The notes under the pieces were generated by a model. That model was given only the letters and a program-made list of their open reading frames with translations, ran no database searches and had not been told where the DNA came from. A stretch of DNA of 64,000 bases from Myxococcales bacterium. Its GTDB lineage: Bacteria > Myxococcota_A > Polyangia > Polyangiales > Ga0077539. The DNA lies in NCBI GenBank assembly GCA_016793325.1, contig JAEUKI010000062.1, positions 62,001-126,000 on the forward strand, given 5' to 3'. The translations under genes were made by a program, and so were the position numbers. This document shows, piece after piece, positions 42,311 through 51,550 of this stretch (position 1 is the first letter of the stretch; each line of letters begins with the position of its first letter).

Positions 42311-42877
42311 TCATTTGACCGCGAGAAAGTCGAACGTCGCTTGCGGACTCTCGCTCGCCTCGTCGCTCGTCCCCCGCGCGCGCTTGCCTCGCTTGACCTT
42401 CGGTCGCTCGGTCGCTTCGAGCGTTGCTCGCTCTGCGCACGCGGCGCATTCGACCGGCTCCTTCGCGGCGGTCGTCGCTTGCGACGCGGGCGCCCGCTCG
42501 TCGATCACCGCTTCGCCTGCGGTGACGGCCCCGCGCGCCATCCCCGAGAGCGCGCGCTGCGCCTTGGCGAGCTCGGCGAGCGCGCGTCGAACGCGGTCGG
42601 CCGCGGCGATTGCCTCTGCGGGCGCCTCGGCGAACACGGCAACTTCCGTGTGCTGACACGAAGCTCCTTCGAGCGCGTCGCCGGGATCTTCGTCGCCGCA
42701 CGCGAGGCACACGCGAAGCGGCTCGCCCGCGCGCTCGTCGCCGCGGGTAGACGATCGGTCTACCGTGAAGGCTCCGTCGTCGAACACGTCGCCGTCCGTC
42801 GCGAACGCGCCATCGCCGGACGCGCCGTCGAACTCACCCGCCTCCGCGTTGCCGCGTGTCCGCGAGCTCTTGCTCAC
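42311..42877 (-). CDS. Hypothetical protein with Cys-pair motifs
   Basis: The 188-residue product (GTG at 42877, with GGTGG upstream) has no signal peptide. Residues about 55-80 hold CLACGDEDPGDALEGASCQH, a C-x2-C ... C-x-H set that could bind zinc. A helix-rich middle (AAADRVRRALAELAKAQRALSG) follows, then CAAC and a basic segment (KVKRGKRARG) before a conserved-looking end (ATFDFLAVK). It may be a small nucleic-acid or protein-binding regulator, but this is a guess. Third-position G/C is high and in phase, so I think it is real. It lies between the glycosyltransferase and FG-GAP lipoprotein genes on the same strand. Confidence 0.6.
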   Translation of the reverse strand: MSKSSRTRGNAEAGEFDGASGDGAFATDGDVFDDGAFTVDRSSTRGDERAGEPLRVCLACGDEDPGDALEGASCQHTEVAVFAEAPAEAIAAADRVRRALAELAKAQRALSGMARGAVTAGEAVIDERAPASQATTAAKEPVECAACAERATLEATERPKVKRGKRARGTSDEASESPQATFDFLAVK

Positions 42878-42991
42878 CGCACCACCCACAACCCTTCGCC
42901 GAGACGCCGTCGACCGCACGTCGATTGCTTAGCGCGGGTACTGATCGGGTGTCCAGTTCTGTCCCCTCACCACGCGCCGATCCGCGGGATT

Positions 42992-43717
42992 TCAGCCCTG
43001 AACGCGGATGGCCCAGACGAGCTTGCCGACGTTCTTGATGACGTTCGGGACGCGCTTGATGAGGTTCACGCTCGGGGGACGGATCTCGCGGAGCTTGATC
43101 GGGACCTCCTTCACGCGAATCCCGCCGCGCTCGGCGCGCAGGACCAGCTCGCTCGCGAACACGTCCTTGTCGACGAGGCACGCGCGCACCGTGTCGAGCA
43201 CCGACGTGCGACGAAACGCCTTGATTCCGTGTGTGTCGGTCCCCTTGAAGCCGAGCGTCACGCGGAGCAGCCCGTTGTAGATCATCGACGCCGCGTGCCG
43301 CGTCCATGGACGGTCGTCGTTGCTCTCGCCGAGCAGCTTCGATCCCACGACGAACTCGCACTCGTTGCGCTCGAGCAGCCCGATCGCTGTGCGGTAGAAG
43401 TCCGTGAGGCAGAGGTCGATCTCGTCGCAGATCACGAACTCGCCGCGCGCGCGCAGGATGCCCTCTTTGAGCGCCTTTCCGTAGTTGGGCTCGCTCGCGG
43501 AGAACATCGTGACGTCCGGGTGCTTGTCACCGAGCTCCTTGCCGATCTCGCGCGTCCTGTCCTTCGAGCCGTTCTCCGCGAGGATGATCTCGTACGTGAA
43601 GTCGAAGTCCTTCAGCCCTTCGCGCAGCCCTGCGACCGCGGACGGGAGGATCTTCTCTTCGTTGTACACGGGGATCACAATCGAAACGCGCGGAGGCGCG
43701 CTCTCGCTAGCACTCAT
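42992..43717 (-). CDS. Family 2 glycosyltransferase (DPM1/polyprenol type)
   Basis: The 241-residue product has the GT-A fold of family 2: VSIVIPVYNEEKILPSAVAGL at the start, IILAENGSKDRTREIG, EPNYGKALKEGIL, and the metal-binding CDEIDLCLTDF in place of the usual D-x-D. It ends with KEVPIKLREIRPPSVN and a short helix-rich tail without membrane spans, unlike larger Dpm1 forms. It may transfer a sugar to polyprenyl phosphate, which would supply donors to a GT39-like enzyme. The ATGA start overlaps the stop of the UDP-galactopyranose-mutase-like gene, so they are made together. Confidence 0.85.
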   Translation of the reverse strand: MSASESAPPRVSIVIPVYNEEKILPSAVAGLREGLKDFDFTYEIILAENGSKDRTREIGKELGDKHPDVTMFSASEPNYGKALKEGILRARGEFVICDEIDLCLTDFYRTAIGLLERNECEFVVGSKLLGESNDDRPWTRHAASMIYNGLLRVTLGFKGTDTHGIKAFRRTSVLDTVRACLVDKDVFASELVLRAERGGIRVKEVPIKLREIRPPSVNLIKRVPNVIKNVGKLVWAIRVQG

Positions 43718-45024
43718 CGAAGCATCTCCCTGGCGCGCCCAGCGGCCTCGCGGCCGTAGATGAGCGCGTCTTCCATCGAGCTGTAGTTCCACGCGCCGTA
43801 GCGGCCGTGCGAAATGATGTTGTTCGCTTCTAGAAACGGCTTGATCACCGCGAGCGCCGAGAAATACTCGTGGTCGAACACGACGTACGCGTACTCGATC
43901 TTGCGCGGCGACATGAAGCTCACGTCGTCGACCGAGGTGATCAACCCCATCTCGACCATGTCCCTCGCGACGCGCGGACGGAGCGTGCTCATGTCCGGCT
44001 CGCTGCGATCCGCGAGCTCGACGTAGAAGCACGAGCCTCCCTCGGGCGCGAGCTTCGCGCTGAAGTTCGAGTAGCAGCCGATGCGATAGAACGGGTACTT
44101 CTCTTCGGGCACGTACGCCCAGTGCAGGTCCTTTTGCACTGGCTTGTGCGTCGCGACGTCGAGGTACCAGAGCCGGTTGCAGCGGAGCTTGTTGGCCGCG
44201 TCGCGCACCGCGTCGGGCGCGTCCACGAGCTGCTCGCAAAAGGCCTTGAGCGGCGCCGTCGTGATGAGCGCGCGATAGTCGTGCGCGCTTCCGTCGGCGA
44301 AGTGCAGCCGCTTGTTCTTCCAGTCGATCTTCGAGGGCGCGCGGTTGAGCTCGATGCCAGCGATGTCCTTGGCCATCGCGTCCGGGAGCTCCTGAATGCC
44401 CGTCGGCGGGTACAAGAACGCGGCGTTGTACCCGAGCTCGCGATCGTTGAGCCCCACCGCGCCCGCGAGCACGTCGTCGAGCTTGGGCATCGGAACGAAC
44501 CGCGAGCACCACTCCGCGGTGATCTCTCGCGGGTGCACGCCCCACAGCCGCGCGTTGTACGGGATCATGAAGTGCTTGCTGAAGCCTTCACCGAAGTGCT
44601 GCAGGCAAAACTCTTCGAAGTTCTCCGGCGCCTTGTCCCACTGCTTCGCGCGCGCTTCGAGGTAGCCCTTCAAGCACTCGAACGCGACCTCTGGCGGCAG
44701 GCCGAACGTGTTCGCTTGGTACGGATAGCGCGTGTAGCGCCCGTGCGAAAACACCAAGCTCCGGCGGTGGATGTGCAAGAGATGGCCTTCGCCGAACATC
44801 TTGCCGACCCACTTCTTGATGTCCGGATCGCGCAAGTGCAGCAGGTGCCCCGTGCGGTCGAAGCGATAGCCCCGCTCTTCGAGCGTGATCGCGTGCCCGC
44901 CCACGTGGCCGAGCCGCTCGTACACAACGTAGTCGCGCGCGTCGCCGCCGAGGTGGTGCGCCGCGGACATGCCCGTGAGTCCAGCGCCCAGAATCGCGAT
45001 CGGAGGCTTATTGTTCTCGGTCAT
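43714..45024 (-). CDS. FAD-dependent oxidoreductase, UDP-galactopyranose-mutase/PPO-like
   Basis: The 436-residue product has an N-terminal FAD-binding Rossmann motif (AILGAGLTGMSAAHHLG) with VYERLGHVGGHA. RFDRTGHLLHLRDPDIKKWV and IPYNARLWGVHPREITAEW follow; these are typical of the amine-oxidase-like family that includes UDP-galactopyranose mutase and protoporphyrinogen oxidase homologues in polysaccharide loci. Coupling to a sugar transferase favours a role in sugar-nucleotide or glycan synthesis, not heme synthesis. The ATG at 45024 begins the dinucleotide-binding region; an upstream in-frame start would only add a Pro/Ser-rich leader. True mutase activity is not proven. Confidence 0.8.
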   Translation of the reverse strand: MTENNKPPIAILGAGLTGMSAAHHLGGDARDYVVYERLGHVGGHAITLEERGYRFDRTGHLLHLRDPDIKKWVGKMFGEGHLLHIHRRSLVFSHGRYTRYPYQANTFGLPPEVAFECLKGYLEARAKQWDKAPENFEEFCLQHFGEGFSKHFMIPYNARLWGVHPREITAEWCSRFVPMPKLDDVLAGAVGLNDRELGYNAAFLYPPTGIQELPDAMAKDIAGIELNRAPSKIDWKNKRLHFADGSAHDYRALITTAPLKAFCEQLVDAPDAVRDAANKLRCNRLWYLDVATHKPVQKDLHWAYVPEEKYPFYRIGCYSNFSAKLAPEGGSCFYVELADRSEPDMSTLRPRVARDMVEMGLITSVDDVSFMSPRKIEYAYVVFDHEYFSALAVIKPFLEANNIISHGRYGAWNYSSMEDALIYGREAAGRAREMLR

Positions 45025-45123
45025 GGGACGAGATTGGGGGGATAGCAGCGGTGGGGCCGAGGGTGTCAAGGTGAACGCGGCGAACGGCTCGCCGCCGCGG
45101 GTGAACGGAGCAGCGGCTGGACT

Positions 45124-46833
45124 CTACTGTGTTCGCGCCAGCGCCGCTGCGACAAGCTCCGTCGCGCCCGCGCGCGCCACGAACACGTGGGTCTGCTCTG
45201 CGCGAGCCAACACCGCCACCCGCGAGCCCGCCGCGACGACGCGCACGCCGCGCGGCGCGGTCAACACAGGATACGTTCGTCGCGCGAGCAACGCGGTCGT
45301 GCCCGGCAGCGAGCGCACCCGCAGCGCGCCCGACTCGCCGCCGCCGTCGGCGACCCAGAGCGCTCCTCCGGCGAGCGCCACGTCGAACGGGGCCGTCGCT
45401 GGCGCGTCGATCGCCGGTCGCTCGGTCGCGTCGTCGAACACCCTCGCGCGCACGCGATCGGTCGCGCGCTCGACGAGCGCCCAACGCGATCCGTCACACA
45501 AAAACCTGCTCTCGCGCGAGACGCCCTGCGCGAGCGACGCGCGCAGCCGGAGCTGTCCGTCCGCCCACGCGAACACGTGCCCCGCGCCGCGCCCGTCCCG
45601 CGCGAGCCACAGCGTCGAGGCCGCACTCGTGCAGCGCTCGAGCGTTCGACCGTAGCTCGACCAGTCCCCGGCGAGCGCCAACGTCCCCGCCGCGCGCGCC
45701 TCGACCGCGTAGCTGCGAACGACCGCTCGACCGCCGCGCGCAACGCGGAGCCACACGAGACCCACGCGCGCTCCGTCGGACGCGATGTGCCCGAGCGCTC
45801 GATCGGTCCACAGCGTGTCGGCGTCGCGCGGGAGCTCGAGCTCGACGCCGCCCGACCGCCGCAGCGTGAGCGAGAACCGCGCGCGATGAACGCCCCACAC
45901 CTGACCGTTCGCCGCGGCGAAATCGCGATCCGCCCGGGAAGTTCCAGCGATTTCGAGGCGCGATTCGAGCAGCTGCCCGTCGAGCACCGCGCGCAAATCC
46001 GAGGGCGGTCGCTGCGACACGACGAGCATCGGATCGGCGTCGGACGCGACGAACCCGAGGTCCCTCGGGTCGCCGTTGGGCCCGAGCGTCATCGCGCTGC
46101 ACGCCACCGGTTGCGGCTCGGCCCCGTCGCGCCACGGAAGGACGCAGCGCGCGTAGCGCGAGCGCCGATCACGAAAGATCCACGAGAGCTGCGTCGGCGT
46201 GGCGATCGCGTCCACGACGTCGGCTTCGGCGCCCCCCGAGAGCGGTTCGGGCGGAGGCGGATCGTCGGGCTCGCTCGCGGGACGCGCGACGCGCGGGTTG
46301 CGCGGCGCCTCGGGTGAGGGGAGAGCTACCGCGTTTCGTGACGCCCACGCGCGCACCTCGCGTCGCAGTCGAACGAACGCCGCCGCCCACTCGGGCCGCT
46401 CGACGCGGTGCGCTTGCACGTGGCGCGTCCAGAACACGCCCTCGCCGAGCGCGGACTCCATCGCGGTGCTCTCGTGCTCGAGCGTTCGATCCGCGGGACT
46501 CTCTGCGGCGAGCGCTTGCGCGGCGGTCGCGAGTCGCGTCAGCGGTCGAGAGCACGCGTGCGGCCACGCTTCGTCGCCGCGGCCCTTCGCGAGCGCGAGC
46601 ATCGCGTCGTCGATCGCGCGGTCTTCGATCGTGGCTCCGCCGAGGAGGCACCCTTCGAAGCGCGACCAGTCCAACGCGAACACGCGCTTGGCCGCCGTCG
46701 CGCGTCGGTGATCCATCGCGCGGACGCCCCCGTACGAGAGCCCCGCGGCGACCGCGATCACGACCGCCCAACGGCCTGCGGATTTGGCGACGCTCGGTCG
46801 CTCGTCGTCCCCGTCGCTCGGAGGGTCAGCCAT
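45124..46833 (-). CDS. Membrane-anchored protein, possible beta-propeller
   Basis: The 569-residue product has a short cytoplasmic head and one transmembrane helix (WAVVIAVAAGLSYGGVRAM, about 22-40). The large outer part has an Ala/Arg-rich helical first half (to about 165) and a Pro-rich link. A long repeat-like region then has strands ending in W-motifs (LSWIFRDRR, GQVWGVHRARF, GLVWLRVARG, STLWLARDGRG, GALWVADGGG), which look like propeller blades. No catalytic motif is seen and I do not recognise the family. It lies 9 nt downstream of an outer-membrane protein gene, same strand, suggesting a shared envelope role. Confidence 0.65.
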   Translation of the reverse strand: MADPPSDGDDERPSVAKSAGRWAVVIAVAAGLSYGGVRAMDHRRATAAKRVFALDWSRFEGCLLGGATIEDRAIDDAMLALAKGRGDEAWPHACSRPLTRLATAAQALAAESPADRTLEHESTAMESALGEGVFWTRHVQAHRVERPEWAAAFVRLRREVRAWASRNAVALPSPEAPRNPRVARPASEPDDPPPPEPLSGGAEADVVDAIATPTQLSWIFRDRRSRYARCVLPWRDGAEPQPVACSAMTLGPNGDPRDLGFVASDADPMLVVSQRPPSDLRAVLDGQLLESRLEIAGTSRADRDFAAANGQVWGVHRARFSLTLRRSGGVELELPRDADTLWTDRALGHIASDGARVGLVWLRVARGGRAVVRSYAVEARAAGTLALAGDWSSYGRTLERCTSAASTLWLARDGRGAGHVFAWADGQLRLRASLAQGVSRESRFLCDGSRWALVERATDRVRARVFDDATERPAIDAPATAPFDVALAGGALWVADGGGESGALRVRSLPGTTALLARRTYPVLTAPRGVRVVAAGSRVAVLARAEQTHVFVARAGATELVAAALARTQ

Positions 46834-46842
46834 GGCGTTCGC

Positions 46843-48348
46843 TCAGAGAAATGCGATCCCGACGAACGCCGTGATGTCCGCGCTGAACACGAAGCGCGGA
46901 AACAAGAACTGCAGCGCGAGGTCGCCGCCGAAGCGAAATCCCGGCCCGACTCCGTACTCGATGCGACCGCCCGCCTGAATGCTGTTGAGCCCCGTGATCA
47001 CGTGCCCCGTCGTCGGAAACGGCTGTCCCTCGTACCCCGGCGCGCGCGCCGAAATCTGCCCGACGCCCGTGCCCGCGAAGACCGCAGCCACCAAGCCCGT
47101 CCGCGCGAACCCGTTGCTCGTCACCGCGTAGTACCCGCGGAGGGCGATGAGCAAATTCGCGAGCGCCGTTCGCGGCCCTGCGTCTGGTTGAATGCGAAAG
47201 CTCAGCCCCACGCCGAACCGCTGCGCGAAGTGCACGCGCAGCGACGGGATCAAGTAGCCCGTGACGGACAGCCCGCCCGTCATCGACGGACACGAGACCA
47301 TCATGCACGCCGCGGGCGACATGGGGTTCATCGGATCGATGCGGACGGCTTCGTCGTACGCCGGGGTTCCCGATACGGACACGAGGCCGAAGCCTCCGCC
47401 GAACTCGACTTCGAAGAGCGGGACCGACGGTCGCGGCGGCGGCGGTTGCGCGCACACGCTCTCGCGGCACACGAGCCCTGTCGCGCACTCGGCGTCTTGC
47501 GCGCACGCTCCTCCGACCGAAGCCCGGTCGGATGCGTCGCGACACACCTCGGGAGGCAGTCGTCCCGGGAGCGCTGGCGCTGGGCGCGTTCGCTGCCGAA
47601 CGATCGAGACGCGCAGCGGCGTGTCCTCGTTGCCCGCTTCGCCCATCGGCAAGTCCGACGGATCGTACGCCGTGACGTAGTAGTCCACGGCCGTCGCCGA
47701 GCGCGTGACGTCGCACGGGATCTCGACGCCCCACGCGCGGCCCATGCGCTCCATGCGCAGCCGTCGCCACGGCGCGTCTTCGCCCGTTCGATACGAGAGC
47801 TCGACGCGCGACGGCGCGATCTGACCGGTCTCGATCGACACGGGAATCGGCGCCCTCGCGAGCTGCTCTTGCACAGGCTCGTGGAGCAGCTGCGCGACCT
47901 CGCCGCGCGCTTGTCGTCGCGCGCGCGAGAAGACCGCGTTGATTTCTGGTGTCGCGATGGTCGGGTCGATCGCGACGCGCGGATCGCTGCGCACCGCCTC
48001 GGAGAACGCGCGCAGCCCCGCGTCTTGATCGTTGCGCCCGCCGACGGCGATCACGCCGTCCATCACGGCGATCTCTGCGACGACCCGCGGCGAACATCCG
48101 TTGCGTCCGCAGCGCCTTCGCGCCTCGCGAACGCGCGCGGAGGCGCCGTCGAGGTCGAGGTTTTGATACGCCTCTTGCGCGCTTCGCAGCGCCTCGCGTG
48201 CGCGGTCATCCTGCGCCCCCGAGGTCTGCGCGAGCGCGCTGTCCGCCTGCGAGAGCACCGCTGCAAACGAGGCCGTCGCGAGCGCCGCGACGAGCGTCGC
48301 GCGAGGAGTGAAGCGATGGTTGGACACGCGAGTGCGGGACACGTTCAC
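46843..48348 (-). CDS. Outer-membrane protein with TPR-like head, paralogue A
   Basis: The 501-residue product has a signal peptide (SALAQ) and an N-terminal helical region (DRAREALRSAQEAYQNLDLDGASARV) like a TPR. An Ig-like middle has VELSYRTGEDAPWRRL and VDYYVTAYDPSDLP, followed by RTRPAPALPGRLPPEVC and a Cys module (CAQDAECATGLVCRESVC). The last 200 residues are beta-barrel-like strands ending in an aromatic/hydrophobic residue (FVGIAFL). The neighbouring gene at 48356 has the same order of parts and shares TRPAPALPGRxPPE. The two are tandem paralogues separated by 7 nt. Function is unknown. Confidence 0.75.
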   Translation of the reverse strand: MNVSRTRVSNHRFTPRATLVAALATASFAAVLSQADSALAQTSGAQDDRAREALRSAQEAYQNLDLDGASARVREARRRCGRNGCSPRVVAEIAVMDGVIAVGGRNDQDAGLRAFSEAVRSDPRVAIDPTIATPEINAVFSRARRQARGEVAQLLHEPVQEQLARAPIPVSIETGQIAPSRVELSYRTGEDAPWRRLRMERMGRAWGVEIPCDVTRSATAVDYYVTAYDPSDLPMGEAGNEDTPLRVSIVRQRTRPAPALPGRLPPEVCRDASDRASVGGACAQDAECATGLVCRESVCAQPPPPRPSVPLFEVEFGGGFGLVSVSGTPAYDEAVRIDPMNPMSPAACMMVSCPSMTGGLSVTGYLIPSLRVHFAQRFGVGLSFRIQPDAGPRTALANLLIALRGYYAVTSNGFARTGLVAAVFAGTGVGQISARAPGYEGQPFPTTGHVITGLNSIQAGGRIEYGVGPGFRFGGDLALQFLFPRFVFSADITAFVGIAFL

Positions 48349-48355
48349 CGCGCGC

Positions 48356-50236
48356 TCAGAAGTGCATGCCGACGTTGGCGGCGAGGTCGAACCCGAAGAT
48401 GAACGTCTCGAGCGCGCGCGCCGTCACGGGGATCTGGAAGTTGAGCGCGAGGTCTCCGCCGACGTGAAACATCCGCGCGAAGCCGTACTCGACGCGGGCG
48501 CCCGCTTGAAAATTGAGCAAGCCCGAGCGCACGTGGGCGTTGGGCATTCCGTTGCTCGCGCCGAAGGGCCTGAACTGAATCTGCCCGAACCCGCCGCCGA
48601 TGAACGGCGCGAGGTTGAGCCCTTCGCGACCGAAGCCGTTCGACAGAACTGCATAGTACAGCCGCGCGCCCATCATCATCATCGGCAAGATGCCCGCATT
48701 GCTCGCGACGCTGCCGACCGGGCTCATGTAGCGACCCACGGACGCGAAGTCCGGGTTGAACCGAATGAACGCGCCGACGCCGAGCTGCTTGAGAATGTTC
48801 ACGCGAAACGTCGCGTGCAGAAATCCGCCGGGCGTCAACCCGCCGCCCGACAAGCGCGGGCACGAGAAGCCCTCGAGGCACCCGTCGCCCGCGGGCTGCA
48901 TCAGCCCCGGTTGATCGGGCACAGGAACGACTTCGCTCCCGAGCAGGCGGATCCCGCCCTCGTTGTCGAGGCGCGTTCCGACGTCCGTTCCGCGAAGACC
49001 GCACTCCGTGAAGTCGCGCGAGCAGATCACGTCGTAGCGGCCCTCGGCGTAGAACACGCCGCGCTGGTAGCGGAAGCGATCCTCCGCCGCAGGCATGAAG
49101 AGCGCCTCGATGTTGACGAAGCTCGGCGAGAGGACGCCCGCGGCGAATCCGCCGCCGATCTCGAAGCCGAAGCGGTACCAGCTCGACGAGCCGCCGCCAC
49201 CGCCGCCAGACGAGTCCGTCGCGCACGAGCCCTCGCGGCACGTGAGCCCTTCGGAGCACTGGTCTGCAGAGTCACAGGGATCGCCGAGGCCGCGCGAGCC
49301 ACGCCCGCCCGAGCCACCACGGCGGCACTGCGGTCCGGTCATCCCCGGCGGGCAGTCTTCGCCGCAAGCCTCGGGCGGCATGCGTCCCGGGAGCGCGGGC
49401 GCGGGACGAGTGCGCGCGCGGACGATCTCGACGCGAAACGGCTGCTCTTCGCTGCCCGCGGTGCCGATGGTCGTGCCCGCGTCGTCGAGCGCAACGACGT
49501 AGTAGTCGAGGTGCGGAGCGATCACCTGTCCGCAGGGAATCTCCACGCCGAATCCGTTGGCCACGCGGCTCGCGTTGACCTCGGCGAAGCGCGACATCCC
49601 GAGGCCCTTGTAGTGCACGACCACGCGCGCGGGCGTCGACCCCGTGGGCGGCTCGACGAACACCGGGATGGGCGTGTTTTCAACTTGCTCGGTCACCGCC
49701 GTGTGAAGCAGCGGGCCCGACGCGCCGGTGCTCCCGGTGCTCCCGGTGCTCCCAGTGCTGCCCGTGCTTCCGGTGCTCCCAGTGCTTCCGGTGCTGCCCG
49801 TGCTTCCAGTGCTGCCCGTGCTGCCCGTGCTGCCAGTGCTCCCCGTGCCGCCGACGCGGCGCTGGGCTTGCTGAAACGCCGCGGTGATCTCGGGCGTCAC
49901 GAGCATCGCGTCGGGTTCTGCCTGCGGGTCGAGCCTGAGCGCTTGCTCGAACTCTTGAATACCTGTGTTCGAGTCGTTTTGACCGCCCACGGCGACGACG
50001 CCGATCGCGAGGTGCACGCGCGCGAGCATCGCCGGCGAACAGTTGCGCTGCCCGCACGAGTTGAGCGCGAGGCGGAGGCGGCTGAGCGCCCCGTCCACGT
50101 CGAGGTTTTGGTAGTCCTCCATCGCCTGCTGAATCATCCCGCGCACAGCGCGGTCGCGCGTCTGCGCGTGGGCCGAGAGCGGGGCGATCACCAAGAGCGC
50201 TGCGATGATCGAAGCGCGAAGTAGGCTGCGGTTCAT
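48356..50236 (-). CDS. Outer-membrane protein with TPR-like head, paralogue B, with Gly-Ser-Thr repeat
   Basis: The 626-residue product parallels its neighbour: signal peptide (SAHAQ), helical head (IQQAMEDYQNLDVDGALSRLRLAL), then a pure Gly-Ser-Thr repeat of about 13 triplets. An Ig-like segment (VVVHYKGLGMSRFAEV, LDYYVVALDDAGTTIG), RTRPAPALPGRMPPEAC, a Cys/Gly-rich module (CDSADQCSEGLTCREGSC) and a C-terminal beta barrel follow. The barrel ends in Phe (AANVGMHF), as expected for BAM-inserted proteins. The triplet repeat is absent from paralogue A, so it was gained later and may vary in length. Pore or anchoring function is not known. Confidence 0.78.
   Translation of the reverse strand: MNRSLLRASIIAALLVIAPLSAHAQTRDRAVRGMIQQAMEDYQNLDVDGALSRLRLALNSCGQRNCSPAMLARVHLAIGVVAVGGQNDSNTGIQEFEQALRLDPQAEPDAMLVTPEITAAFQQAQRRVGGTGSTGSTGSTGSTGSTGSTGSTGSTGSTGSTGSTGSTGSTGASGPLLHTAVTEQVENTPIPVFVEPPTGSTPARVVVHYKGLGMSRFAEVNASRVANGFGVEIPCGQVIAPHLDYYVVALDDAGTTIGTAGSEEQPFRVEIVRARTRPAPALPGRMPPEACGEDCPPGMTGPQCRRGGSGGRGSRGLGDPCDSADQCSEGLTCREGSCATDSSGGGGGGSSSWYRFGFEIGGGFAAGVLSPSFVNIEALFMPAAEDRFRYQRGVFYAEGRYDVICSRDFTECGLRGTDVGTRLDNEGGIRLLGSEVVPVPDQPGLMQPAGDGCLEGFSCPRLSGGGLTPGGFLHATFRVNILKQLGVGAFIRFNPDFASVGRYMSPVGSVASNAGILPMMMMGARLYYAVLSNGFGREGLNLAPFIGGGFGQIQFRPFGASNGMPNAHVRSGLLNFQAGARVEYGFARMFHVGGDLALNFQIPVTARALETFIFGFDLAANVGMHF
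49725..49850. repeat. 9-bp microsatellite-like repeat coding Gly-Ser-Thr
   Basis: About 14 units of 9 bp (pattern SNCCCGGTG-type with third-position changes) lie inside the outer-membrane protein gene. They encode an uninterrupted run of Gly-Ser-Thr. Since the unit is a multiple of three, length changes would keep the frame. Synonymous variation between units shows that the peptide is selected. Confidence 0.9.
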
Positions 50237-50321
50237 GCGTGGAGGTCCGTCACAACGCCGAAGATCCCGGCGGGGTTTGAGGGCTTTGTTGGCCTGACGC
50301 TCACGAGCGCCTCGAGGTCGA

Positions 50322-50349
50322 GGACACTCCCCACAAGAGGGGGGTGTCC
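50322..50349 (-). terminator. Hairpin after the OmpA lipoprotein gene
   Basis: GGACACTCCCC pairs with GGGGGGTGTCC (11 bp with one G-T pair, 6-nt loop) about 70 nt after the minus-strand stop at 50417. There is no T-run, so it may be Rho-assisted. It separates the OmpA lipoprotein gene from the paralogous outer-membrane protein genes. Confidence 0.5.
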
Positions 50350-50416
50350 GTCCGAATCGGGCGCGATCCTACCCAATCCCCAGCCCGACGCGACACTTTC
50401 GAGCCGCGGTCGATCG

Positions 50417-51550
50417 TTACTGCCGGAGGTTGCCGCGCTCGTCGATCTCGTTGAGCTCGACGCGACGGTTGGCCTGGCGACCCGCCTCGGACGTGTTGCT
50501 CTCGATCGGAACACGCGGGCCATAGCCACGCGACGTCATGTGGCTCGGGTCGATTCCGCGGCTGATCAGGTACGACCGCACGGACTGCGCGCGCTCGAGC
50601 GAGAGGCGCTCGTTGCGACGACGCGAGCCGCGGCTGTCGGTGTGACCGCCGACCTCGTAGCGGAGGGCGCGGTTGTGCGGCTGGTTCAAGAACCGGACGA
50701 CCTCGTCGAGGACGACCGTCGCGCTCGGCCGGAGCGTCGCGCGATTGAGGTCGAACTCCACGTGGAAGCGCACGCCGTGCTGTGTGACCTGGATGTGCTG
50801 GAACACCGGCGGGCACCCAGAGTTGTCCGGCGGCCCTGCCTCGAGCGGGCAGTTGTCCGCCGTGTCGAGCACGGTGTCCTGATCGTTGTCCGCGTCCTGG
50901 CAGCCGTCGTCGTCCTGGAACGTGTCGATGTCCTCGGGATCGTTCGCGCAGCGGTCACGGCTGTCCGGAATTCCATCCGCGTCGTTGTCGGGCTCGGGGC
51001 AGCCGTCGTCGTCCTGGTAGTTGTCGCGGTCTTCGGCTTCGACCACGCAGCGATCGGCGCCGTCGGGCAGCCCGTCACCGTCGGTGTCCGGGTCGTCCGC
51101 GCAGCCGTCTTCATCGCGAAACGCGTTGAAATTCTCGGGCTGATCCGGGCACTGATCGTCCGGATCGAGGTAGCCGTCACCGTCGCGGTCGCCCGGACGC
51201 GGCGGCGGCCTCGGCGCCTCTTGCCGCGGAAGGCATCGATCCGCAGGCGACAACCGAAGCGCCGAGCTCCCGTGCGCTTGCGCTTGCTCGTAGTGCTGGT
51301 TGGCTCGGATGAGGTCGCCCTCGTCGAGCTCGATCGAGGCAAATCGCGCTTCGGCGCGGCCCACGGCGAGCTCGCGCGGCGCGCATCGCATCGCGCCGTT
51401 GCGCTCGGCTTGATCGAGCGTCGACTCGACGGACGAGATGCGGCTTCGCAGCGACGTCGACGCTTCGCAGCCCGAAAAGAGCGTCACGAACAGCGCGACG
51501 TACGCGAGCAGAAACGGAGCGCTCAGCCTGACGGGTGTCCTTCGCATCAT
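50417..51550 (-). CDS. Pal-like OmpA lipoprotein with TSP3 repeats
   Basis: The 377-residue product has a lipoprotein signal (FVTLFSGC, Cys28) and a helical head (RISSVESTLDQAERNGAM, GDLIRANQHYEQAQAH). Four calcium-type TSP3 repeats follow, with DRDGDGYLDPDDQC-like units and DGC pairs. The OmpA/Pal domain has GGHTDSRGSRRRNERLSLERAQ and RRVELNEI. It likely tethers the outer membrane to peptidoglycan. The ATG overlaps the stop of the upstream DUF4398-like gene (ATGA), and such a pair is common in myxobacteria. The head resembles the DUF4398 partner, suggesting one ancestral helical module. Confidence 0.92.
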   Translation of the reverse strand: MMRRTPVRLSAPFLLAYVALFVTLFSGCEASTSLRSRISSVESTLDQAERNGAMRCAPRELAVGRAEARFASIELDEGDLIRANQHYEQAQAHGSSALRLSPADRCLPRQEAPRPPPRPGDRDGDGYLDPDDQCPDQPENFNAFRDEDGCADDPDTDGDGLPDGADRCVVEAEDRDNYQDDDGCPEPDNDADGIPDSRDRCANDPEDIDTFQDDDGCQDADNDQDTVLDTADNCPLEAGPPDNSGCPPVFQHIQVTQHGVRFHVEFDLNRATLRPSATVVLDEVVRFLNQPHNRALRYEVGGHTDSRGSRRRNERLSLERAQSVRSYLISRGIDPSHMTSRGYGPRVPIESNTSEAGRQANRRVELNEIDERGNLRQ

